The notes under the pieces were generated by a model, which was given only the letters and a program-made list of their open reading frames with translations, searched no databases and was not told the DNA's origin. From positions 1 to 8,369 of the forward strand of contig SKKI01000081.1 in the NCBI GenBank assembly GCA_007121565.1: DNA of 8,369 nt. Reading direction: 5' to 3'. Positions 1-5,668 of the stretch are shown piece after piece. The stretch is from Phycisphaerae bacterium (GTDB taxonomy: Bacteria; Planctomycetota; Phycisphaerae; Sedimentisphaerales; Anaerohalosphaeraceae). Each line of letters opens with the position of its first letter. Position 1 is the first letter of the stretch. The position numbers were made by a program, and so were the translations under genes.

Positions 1-581
1 ACGCCCAGTCGAGCCAGGGCCTGGCCCAGTTCGGCGCCGATGGCCCCTGCGCCAATCACCGCCATCGCCGGCGGCAGCGTGTCGATTTCAAACAGCGTGT
101 CGCTGGTCAGGATGCGGCTGCCGAAGGCCTGCCAGGGCGCCGGGACGATGGGGCGCGAGCCGGTTGCGATGATGATGCGTTTGGCCGTGATGATACGGCC
201 ATTGACCTCGAGCCGATTGACATCCACAAACCGCGCCCGGCCTTCAATGAGCTGTTGGCCCAGGCGGCGTGTCTTGTCGACCATCCCACCGGTAAACCGA
301 TCGCGCAGTGTGCGCACATAACGCATCACCGCGGCGCTGTCTACCTGGAGTTGGTTGCCGTTGCGAATGCCTTTTTTGTCCAGCAGCGTGCGCCGGTGAA
401 AGTCGTCAGCCGTCTGGATCAGTACCTTCGAGGGCATACACCCGACCCGGGCGCAGGTGGTGCCCATCGGCCCGTCCTGAATCAGTACAGCCCGGTCGGT
501 TACTTTTTGAACTTCCCGCATCGCGACCAGCCCGGCGGTACCGGCGCCGATGACCGCGACATCTACATCATAGTGTGTCAT
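1..581 (-). CDS. lpd: Dihydrolipoamide dehydrogenase-like flavoprotein, N-terminal part (C-terminus cut by window edge)
   Basis: Class I pyridine nucleotide-disulfide oxidoreductase, a cytoplasmic FAD enzyme passing electrons between NAD(P)H and a dithiol. About 193 codons are present; the gene continues past the left edge. Seen: an N-terminal FAD-binding Rossmann motif (GAGTAG, about residues 12-17), the redox pair in TTCARVGCMPSK (Cys43 and Cys48), the ATGSRP segment closing the FAD domain, and the start of the NAD-binding Rossmann fold (GAGAIGAELG) near the edge. The CARVGCMPSK form differs from the common CLNxGCIPSK of pyruvate-dehydrogenase E3; as I recall, it marks a separate bacterial Lpd-like branch whose substrate is poorly defined. 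The ATG at 581 has an AAGGA ribosome site about 9 bases upstream. It lies 34 bases after the second YeeE/YedE gene, so it is probably cotranscribed. The C-terminal catalytic His-Glu pair is outside the window. Mercuric or glutathione reductase is less likely from the motif. Confidence 0.9.
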   Translation of the reverse strand, partial: MTHYDVDVAVIGAGTAGLVAMREVQKVTDRAVLIQDGPMGTTCARVGCMPSKVLIQTADDFHRRTLLDKKGIRNGNQLQVDSAAVMRYVRTLRDRFTGGMVDKTRRLGQQLIEGRARFVDVNRLEVNGRIITAKRIIIATGSRPIVPAPWQAFGSRILTSDTLFEIDTLPPAMAVIGAGAIGAELGQALARLG

Positions 582-615
582 CAAAATAATTCCTTCCGTT
601 GATCAGATAACTCGG

Positions 616-1146
616 TTACAGACCTTTCTTTTCAAAAAACGCAAACAGTCCCAGGACGCCTGCCCAGAAGATCGGGATAACCACCCAGTGTGAAACGCCG
701 AGCGTTTCGGGCAGACCGATTGGGCCGAAATCCTTCCAGGCCAATACCGTGGAATCGAAAAACGGATACAACTGGGCATACACCGACGCGCCCAGCAGCA
801 TCCCGGCAATCGCAAACACCGCGTGCCAGCGCCCCTCGCCGACGGCGCCGACGGAAGTGCCGGGGCAGTAGCCCGCCACCGACCAGCCCAGGGCAAAGAG
901 CACGCCCCCGATCAGCACCGCGCCGAGGTTCATCGGTTTGTGACTCAGCGTGATGATACCCAAGTCGTTGAGCAGGTAAATGCCCACCATCCCGACCAGG
1001 ATCGCCGAGAGCATAAACTTCAGGATGGTCATATCCTTGAGCCGCAACGCGCCGATCTGTTTTTCAAAGCGAAGCACGCGCCCCTTTTGCAGCAGAAAGC
1101 CGAACAGCAGGCCGGTTATCAGTCCGATCACTTGTGCCTGGTTCAT
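616..1146 (-). CDS. YeeE/YedE-family sulfur-compound transporter, second half-protein (GYCPGTSVGA motif)
   Basis: Inner-membrane protein of 176 residues in the YeeE/YedE family, whose characterised members (TsuA/YeeE) import thiosulfate through conserved cysteines. Seen: hydrophobic helices at about 5-20, 42-60, 74-92, 107-126 and 152-171, and the motif GYCPGTSVGA at 92-101 containing the only cysteine, Cys94. The single-chain family proteins are about twice this length, so this is probably one half of a two-subunit transporter whose partner is the gene just upstream. The ATG at 1146 overlaps the partner's TGA as ATGA, indicating translational coupling, and an AAAGGGG ribosome site precedes it. 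The open frame continues upstream to 1662, but that part runs through the partner gene in another frame and makes no sensible protein, so the shorter start is chosen. Substrate is inferred from the family; selenium or other sulfur species are possible. Confidence 0.88.
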   Translation of the reverse strand: MNQAQVIGLITGLLFGFLLQKGRVLRFEKQIGALRLKDMTILKFMLSAILVGMVGIYLLNDLGIITLSHKPMNLGAVLIGGVLFALGWSVAGYCPGTSVGAVGEGRWHAVFAIAGMLLGASVYAQLYPFFDSTVLAWKDFGPIGLPETLGVSHWVVIPIFWAGVLGLFAFFEKKGL

Positions 1147-1688
1147 AGGGCCCCCTTTCTGTTGTAAATGAAATGGGCCGCGAGGATGGCCGGTGCGAAA
1201 AACATCGCCATCGCGGTCAGGCCGCTGACCGATAACTGCATCACACCGCTGAGGCCGTGGCCGCTGGGACAGCCGTCCGCCATCCGCGCGCCGACCATCG
1301 CCACCATACCCCCAAGCACAGCAAAGACCGCGCGCCTGGCTATCGATGACCCAAAACGCGCCTGCCACATCGGCGGCACGCTTTCGAGCTTGCAGCTTTT
1401 GTCGGTCAGCGAGGCGATCAGGGCGCCGATGAAAATGCCGGCGACCACCATAAACTGCCAGTCGAATGCCAGGCCGGTCTGCTGGTAGTACGTGTTGTCT
1501 TGCACCCGCTGCGGCGAGATGCTGCGCTCGATAAAGCCGGCGGCGCGGACAAATGTGGTCGATGCGCCCAGGAAGCTGCTCCTGCCGAGCCGCTCGGTCG
1601 TCACCCACACCGAGGCGGTCGCCAGCAGCCCCACCAGTGCCCCGGCCAGATAGGGGTTCCATCCGTCTTGTTTCTTCTGTTGAGTCAT
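1143..1688 (-). CDS. YeeE/YedE-family sulfur-compound transporter, first half-protein (GCPSGHGLSG motif)
   Basis: Inner-membrane protein of 181 residues, the likely partner of the following YeeE/YedE gene. Seen: an N-terminal helix at about 13-30, a loop of about 45 residues, helices at about 76-94, 117-135 and 151-173, and the family motif GCPSGHGLSG at 139-148 with Cys140. A second cysteine, Cys99, sits in a polar loop. In the thiosulfate permeases of this family such cysteines line the route of the substrate; here one motif cysteine lies in each half-protein, consistent with a pseudo-symmetric heterodimer. The ATG at 1688 has a strong AAAGGAG ribosome site. It begins 57 bases after the end of the FAD oxidoreductase gene; that gap is AT-richer than the surroundings and could hold a promoter, but I see no convincing -35/-10 pair. 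No rhodanese or TusA-type sulfur carrier is visible in the window. Confidence 0.88.
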   Translation of the reverse strand: MTQQKKQDGWNPYLAGALVGLLATASVWVTTERLGRSSFLGASTTFVRAAGFIERSISPQRVQDNTYYQQTGLAFDWQFMVVAGIFIGALIASLTDKSCKLESVPPMWQARFGSSIARRAVFAVLGGMVAMVGARMADGCPSGHGLSGVMQLSVSGLTAMAMFFAPAILAAHFIYNRKGAL

Positions 1689-1745
1689 TGCTTTCTCCTT
1701 TCCTGCTTTAATTAGACTCTTTGTCGTCGCATTCTGTAGTATTGC

Positions 1746-3044
1746 TTAACTCATCGCGTTCGGGTCCACTGGAATGATTGCATCATGCTCTTGCAGAAGC
1801 GTGCGAATGTCGTCAATCGGCAGCGACAAAGGGGTCGTGTCACGATCTGCTGCAAGGGCGGCTGCGGCACCGGCTGCCTGCCCCATCGCCATACAGGACG
1901 CCTGAACACGCAACCCCGAGTTTGCCAGCCGATCACTGGAAACAGAGCGGCCCGCTACAATTATATTGGTGCTTGATTTTGGGACAAGTGCACTTAGCGG
2001 GATTTTCGGAAAAGCGCCGTCGGTATGATATTTCTTGTAGATACTGCTGCCACAACGATGAAGATCAACAGGGTAATATGCGTTGCATATTGAATCTTCA
2101 AAATAATGGCCTGACAAGTAATCATCTACCGTAATAACCGTTTCGCCGTCAATGCGGTAGGTTTCACGTACGCTGACCTCTGGCTGCATGTGCATCAGGC
2201 GGTGGTTGCCACTGCGAACTCTTGCAAGCAGAGCCTTTCGCCCTTTCAGATTTGTAGCAGTTAGCGTTCGGGAATTGGACGAATCGGCATCGCAGACATA
2301 AGCAAACCCCCCATTAAGCCTGGAACGTCCAGGGTTAGTTGCTGTATCTAACTGATAATTGTGCGTTCCCGGCTGTATTTCGCTTTCTCGAAGTCTGCTA
2401 TAACCTGCCATTGCCACAACCTCCGCGCCGCCTGTGCAATCAACGATCTGCTTGCAATTGACGGTACGCTGGGTTCCAAAACCGACGCAATTCACGTGCC
2501 AGCCACTATCTGTTGCCGTAACCGACAGAGGGAATTCGTAATATGCGATCTCGACACCTGCCTGCTCACATTTCTCTTCGGCCATAAGGGAATAAAGGAA
2601 CGGGTTGATGCGTAACTGGTTTCTCCAATGCCGGTCCGAGCCGGGAAAGTCTGAAAAATCCGGAAAACTTCCGCCGTCCAATAAAACGCAGTCGCGTACG
2701 AGTTCCCAGCCGATGCCGGCAATTATCTGCTCACCCCAAGCATCGAACAAGCCGGGAAATGACACACCGCCGGTCGTAATCGTTCCGCCAAGGAGGCTGT
2801 CGCGTTCCACGATTAAAGTAGATGCACCTGCGCGTCCAGCCTGAATTGCCGCGATCGTACCGGCAGTTCCGCCGCCGACAACGAGTACATCAACATCGTT
2901 TGTAATACGGGTTGGCTGTGCGTCAGCAGGTGAAACCTCTATCAATCCTGAGTCTTCGCCAAACGTCTTAGTCGCCGAAGAACCGATAATAAGTCCGGCT
3001 GTTCCTGCCATCGTACTCTTGAGAAAACCTCTTCTATCAGTCAT
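1746..3044 (-). CDS. Tat-exported FAD-dependent oxidoreductase (FAD_oxidored, PF12831-like)
   Basis: Flavoprotein of 432 residues, probably exported folded to the periplasm. Seen: a twin-arginine signal at the N-terminus (TDRRGFLK followed by a hydrophobic stretch to about residue 22), a dinucleotide-binding motif VVGGGTAGTIAAIQAGRAG at 55-73 with an acidic strand end (VER, 79-81), the segment RETYRIDGE at 293-301, and a C-terminal FAD-closing region containing VAGRSVSSD (363-371) and a Gly/Ala-rich helix with MGQAAGAAAAL. This layout fits the PF12831 group, numerous in Planctomycetota and mostly without known substrates; the reaction here is unknown. The ATG at 3044 has an AAAGGA site close by. 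The gene starts 30 bases after recO and is intact. Its GC content is about 40-50% in hand-counted lines, against 63-72% in neighbouring genes, suggesting recent acquisition. No partner cytochrome or electron-transfer subunit lies beside it. Confidence 0.88.
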   Translation of the reverse strand: MTDRRGFLKSTMAGTAGLIIGSSATKTFGEDSGLIEVSPADAQPTRITNDVDVLVVGGGTAGTIAAIQAGRAGASTLIVERDSLLGGTITTGGVSFPGLFDAWGEQIIAGIGWELVRDCVLLDGGSFPDFSDFPGSDRHWRNQLRINPFLYSLMAEEKCEQAGVEIAYYEFPLSVTATDSGWHVNCVGFGTQRTVNCKQIVDCTGGAEVVAMAGYSRLRESEIQPGTHNYQLDTATNPGRSRLNGGFAYVCDADSSNSRTLTATNLKGRKALLARVRSGNHRLMHMQPEVSVRETYRIDGETVITVDDYLSGHYFEDSICNAYYPVDLHRCGSSIYKKYHTDGAFPKIPLSALVPKSSTNIIVAGRSVSSDRLANSGLRVQASCMAMGQAAGAAAALAADRDTTPLSLPIDDIRTLLQEHDAIIPVDPNAMS

Positions 3045-3074
3045 TTCTTTCCTTTCATAAAAGCGTTTACATTG

Positions 3075-3818
3075 TTATCGCGAAACAAAATATTTGCTCA
3101 TCTTTGCAGGCCGGCCCAGCAGTTCGGTAAAGTGATAAATCAGCAGGTGCTCGGCTTCGGACAGCGCGTTGCCGGGTGCATTTTCGGCAGACAGACGGCG
3201 ATTGAGAGCGGCCGCGCAGGCTGCGCTGATGCGACGCTTTTCGGAAAAGCTCTGTTCGCAGCCGCCGCACAGCAGGCCGTTGGCGGCGCTGCTGAAGTAC
3301 AGCTCCCGGGGCAGTGTCTTTGCGATCATGCCGCAATTGGCGCAAGCATCCAGCACCGGCGCGATGCCCGCCTCATCCAGTAGCGTCAGTTGGTAATCCA
3401 TCAACACAGCCAGCACAGAGTCCCGCCTCTGGCACCGTGTCAGATGGTCCAATGCCGCAGCCAGGGCGTCAAACAGCGCCGGGTGCGGATCGTGCGACTG
3501 GCAAAAGGCCTCGGTCAATTCCAGCGCAAAGAGCCCGGCGTGCATCGCCGACAGGTTCGTGCGCAGCAAACGAAAGCGCGGCGACTGGACAAGCTCGGTC
3601 AGGATATCCAGCTTTTGGGCAGACGGCGAGGCAATCCACATTGCCTGCCCATAGGCAAACGGCTCGATCGCCCCGTCAAAAGCGGACCGGGCCCGCCGCG
3701 CGCCCTTGGCCATCGCGCCGATCTTGCCGTGGTCGCGCGTCAGCAGCGTCACGACCTGTGAGGTCTCGGAGTAGTTGACCGCACGCAAACAAATTGCCTG
3801 GTCTTTAATTGTTGACAT
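3075..3818 (-). CDS. recO: DNA repair protein RecO
   Basis: Recombination mediator of 247 residues. In the RecFOR pathway RecO binds single-stranded DNA and SSB, anneals strands and, with RecR, helps load RecA at gaps. Seen: the N-terminal OB-fold region (about 1-80) with the typical opening of ICLRAVNYSETSQVVTLLT and the GKIGAMAKGARR segment (31-42), a helical middle, and a four-cysteine zinc ribbon formed by C159-x2-C162 and C184-x2-C187. Length is normal for the family. The ATG at 3818 is the only reasonable start because an in-frame TGA lies two codons upstream (3822-3824). The gene begins 39 bases after the CorC-like gene ends, in the same direction, and closes the conserved housekeeping cluster. 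The leader just before the start holds a short palindrome, listed separately. Confidence 0.96.
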   Translation of the reverse strand: MSTIKDQAICLRAVNYSETSQVVTLLTRDHGKIGAMAKGARRARSAFDGAIEPFAYGQAMWIASPSAQKLDILTELVQSPRFRLLRTNLSAMHAGLFALELTEAFCQSHDPHPALFDALAAALDHLTRCQRRDSVLAVLMDYQLTLLDEAGIAPVLDACANCGMIAKTLPRELYFSSAANGLLCGGCEQSFSEKRRISAACAAALNRRLSAENAPGNALSEAEHLLIYHFTELLGRPAKMSKYFVSR

Positions 3819-3825
3819 TTTTCAT

Positions 3826-3839
3826 CCATCCCTGGATGG
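3826..3839. repeat. Short palindrome in the recO leader
   Basis: CCATCC and GGATGG form an inverted repeat separated by two bases, 8 bases before the recO start codon and covering its G-rich ribosome-binding region. If the RNA folds, the tight loop would leave about five stem pairs, which might partly mask the ribosome site. It could be chance in GC-rich DNA. Confidence 0.3.
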
Positions 3840-3857
3840 GGGGCTCATCGCGCGATT

Positions 3858-5123
3858 TTAGCCCGCTTTGGTTTCCGGCACCGGCTTGCGAATCCGCAGA
3901 TGCTTGATGCTGCGCGGCCCGGCGGCCATAATCGTAAACGACAGCGCGTTGAAGGTAAACGATTCGCCCGTTTTGGGGATGTACCCCAGGTGCGAAAACA
4001 CAAACCCGCCGACGGTTTCATAATCCTCTTCGTCCGGCAGATCGATCTCCAGCGCATCGTTGACATCGCCGATATCCATCCGGGCATCCACATCGAAGGT
4101 TTCCTCGTCGATTTTGCGGAACGATTCTTTGGCGGGCTTTTCAAATTCGTCGGTAATCTCACCGACCAGTTCTTCGAGAATGTCCTCAATCGTCACCACC
4201 CCGGCCGTGCCCCCATATTCGTCCAGCACCACGGCAAAGTGCAGCTTCTGATTTTGAAATTCGTGCAGCAGATCGCGCAGCGGCTTGCTCTCCGGCACAA
4301 AATACGCCGGCCGCATCCGCTCACGCAACCGAAAGTCCGTATCGTCTTTGCCGATTTCATCGAGCAGGTCTTTGGCATAAATCAGCCCGACGATGTTGTC
4401 AATCGTCTCTTCATAGACCGGCAGCCGCGAATGGCCCGCGCGGCGAATCACCTCCAGCACCGTCGCCAGGTCGGCATCGGCGCTGACGGCGATCAGGTCG
4501 GTGCGCGGCGTCATGATCTCATCGGCCGCCGTCTCGCCCAGCTCCAGCACGTTCTCGATCATCTCGACCTCTTCCTTGTCGACCACGCCTTCTTTGCGGC
4601 CCTGCTCGACAAAGCTGAGGATCTCTTCCTGCATTTCTTCCTGCTGCTGTTCGGGGTCGGCCTCCGGCACGCCCGCCAGCCGCCGCACCAGCCGCTCGTG
4701 CAGGCCAAACAGATACAGCACCGGCCGCATCACCCACATCAGCAGCCTCAGCAGTGCCCAGGTATGCGGCAGGATAAACCCGCCGGCGTGCTTGGCCCAG
4801 GCGTGGGGAATGACAAGGTTGAATATCTCCAGCACCGCCACCGCCGCCAAAAAAGTAACTGCGTAATGCCGTTCGACAAACAGCCCGGCCAGCAGCAGGA
4901 TGATGGCCGTATTGGCCGCCACACGAAAAAATCCGCAGGTCAGCGCCATCGGCTCAATGTCGTGAAGAAAAATCTCCATCTGCTCCTGACGCCCGGCCTG
5001 GCGAAACCCCTCCTGCAGCTTCATCCGCGACAGTGAACTGAGCGCAAGCATATGCAGCGCAAAGAACAGCGAAATAACAGTGAACACACTAATCAGGACA
5101 ACTGACCAACCCACATCGTCCAC
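3858..5123 (-). CDS. CNNM/CBS-domain membrane protein, CorC/HlyC family
   Basis: Membrane protein of 421 residues related to CorC/HlyC and YhdP/YfjD proteins, linked in studied members to Mg2+ or Co2+ efflux. Domains seen: an N-terminal DUF21/CNNM membrane region (about 1-140; helices near 6-29, 62-83, 87-105 and 117-140, with SSLSRMKL at 29-36), an acidic helical linker, a Bateman pair of CBS domains (first about 203-257 starting at MTPRTDLIAV; second about 270-325 with VVLDEYGGTAGVVTIEDILE), and a C-terminal CorC_HlyC transporter-associated domain (about 335-415). The usual GExxPK segment of CNNM domains appears here as NLVIPH (102-107), so the membrane domain is divergent. The start is GTG at 5123, with AGAAAGG ten bases upstream. 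It follows ybeY by 65 bases. Cytoplasmic CBS domains may sense ATP, as in relatives; transport itself is inferred. Confidence 0.92.
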   Translation of the reverse strand: MDDVGWSVVLISVFTVISLFFALHMLALSSLSRMKLQEGFRQAGRQEQMEIFLHDIEPMALTCGFFRVAANTAIILLLAGLFVERHYAVTFLAAVAVLEIFNLVIPHAWAKHAGGFILPHTWALLRLLMWVMRPVLYLFGLHERLVRRLAGVPEADPEQQQEEMQEEILSFVEQGRKEGVVDKEEVEMIENVLELGETAADEIMTPRTDLIAVSADADLATVLEVIRRAGHSRLPVYEETIDNIVGLIYAKDLLDEIGKDDTDFRLRERMRPAYFVPESKPLRDLLHEFQNQKLHFAVVLDEYGGTAGVVTIEDILEELVGEITDEFEKPAKESFRKIDEETFDVDARMDIGDVNDALEIDLPDEEDYETVGGFVFSHLGYIPKTGESFTFNALSFTIMAAGPRSIKHLRIRKPVPETKAG

Positions 5124-5133
5124 GATATCATTG

Positions 5134-5140
5134 CCTTTCT
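5134..5140 (-). promoter_or_regulatory. Ribosome-binding site deciding the GTG start of the CorC-like gene
   Basis: AGAAAGG on the minus strand lies 10 bases before GTG at 5123. A nearer ATG at 5131 is only two bases from the site and opens a 12-codon out-of-frame reading frame, so the GTG is preferred. Confidence 0.5.
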
Positions 5141-5172
5141 ATTGCCATCGTTACAAACTGTATATCGCCGGC

Positions 5173-5189
5173 GGGCAAACCGCTTGCCC
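5173..5189 (-). other. Small RNA hairpin between ybeY and the CorC-like gene
   Basis: GGGCAA (5173-5178) and TTGCCC (5184-5189) are a perfect six-base inverted repeat with a five-base loop. It begins at the last base of the ybeY stop codon and sits in the largest intergenic gap (65 bases). No run of T follows on the minus strand, so it is not a standard intrinsic terminator; it could stabilise the 3' end of an upstream message, attenuate weakly, or be chance. Confidence 0.4.
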
Positions 5190-5668
5190 TATGATTCGGC
5201 GTTTGGGGATCGACTGTAATAGACCCGATCAAATCCCAGTTGTGTTAACAGGTCGTCTTCGGTGTCGTGCATCCGGCGCGCCTCGTCGGGCGAGCCGTCA
5301 TCAAAGCCCAGCAGATGCAGCAGGCCGTGGGCGATATACAAGGCCAGCTCCGCCTCAGGGCTGTGGCCGCGCCGGCGGGCCTGCTGGACGGCCAGGTCGC
5401 TGTTGACGATCAGATCAAAGACGCGCGACGCTTCAAATTCGTCTGTCAGATCAAAGCTGATTACATCCGTCGTGGACGTCTCGTTGAGAAACTGTCGATT
5501 GACCCGGCGCATCTGCGCATCGCCGACAAGCGTCACCGTCACTGCCGCCTGGGACACCGACCCGTAATGCAGAACCGCCTGCGCCGTCCTGCGCAGCGTC
5601 TGAAGATCGGCCGGCAGGGCCTCGACCTGCACGTCAAACCGAATGTCCCACGGGCTGCTTTCGCTCAT
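5189..5668 (-). CDS. ybeY: Endoribonuclease / rRNA maturation factor YbeY
   Basis: Cytoplasmic metalloprotein of 159 residues, in the UPF0054 family, needed in studied bacteria for 16S rRNA 3'-end maturation and 70S ribosome quality control. Seen: the central fold with VNRQFLNETSTTDVISFDL (56-74) and the metal-binding signature HGLLHLLGFDDG (114-125). His114 and His118 are present, but the third ligand, His in E. coli YbeY, is Asp124 here. Asp can bind zinc and non-His residues occur at this place in other phyla, so the protein is probably functional. The ATG at 5668 overlaps the TGA of the preceding HD-hydrolase gene by one base (TGATG), with an AGGA site about 9 bases before it, which suggests translational coupling. 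Length is close to the family norm. Its place after phoH and pgpH is the widespread arrangement. Confidence 0.96.
   Translation of the reverse strand: MSESSPWDIRFDVQVEALPADLQTLRRTAQAVLHYGSVSQAAVTVTLVGDAQMRRVNRQFLNETSTTDVISFDLTDEFEASRVFDLIVNSDLAVQQARRRGHSPEAELALYIAHGLLHLLGFDDGSPDEARRMHDTEDDLLTQLGFDRVYYSRSPNAES

Noticed and set aside
1147..1662. Upstream extension of the second YeeE/YedE gene, giving a 348-residue protein
   Set aside because: The added part lies wholly inside the first YeeE/YedE gene in another frame, is Arg/Gly-rich and has no family similarity; the ATGA overlap with a ribosome site marks the true start at 1146.
1689..1745. Possible promoter before the YeeE/YedE pair
   Set aside because: The gap is AT-richer and contains TCTAAT, but no matching -35 box is seen at the right distance.
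3900..5036. Long plus-strand open frame (378 codons) opposite the CorC-like gene
   Set aside because: It mirrors a clear CBS-domain gene in GC-rich DNA. The product is rich in His, Gln and Arg with no recognisable domain, typical of an antisense shadow.
5094..5131. 12-codon reading frame starting with ATG at 5131 and overlapping the CorC-like start
   Set aside because: The ATG is only two bases from the ribosome site, too close for good initiation, and nothing suggests a functional leader peptide.
5166..5173. CGCCGGCG palindrome
   Set aside because: Eight-base GC palindromes are expected by chance in this composition.
5173..5189. Rho-independent terminator after ybeY
   Set aside because: The stem is only six pairs and no T-run follows on the minus strand, so it is listed only as a hairpin.
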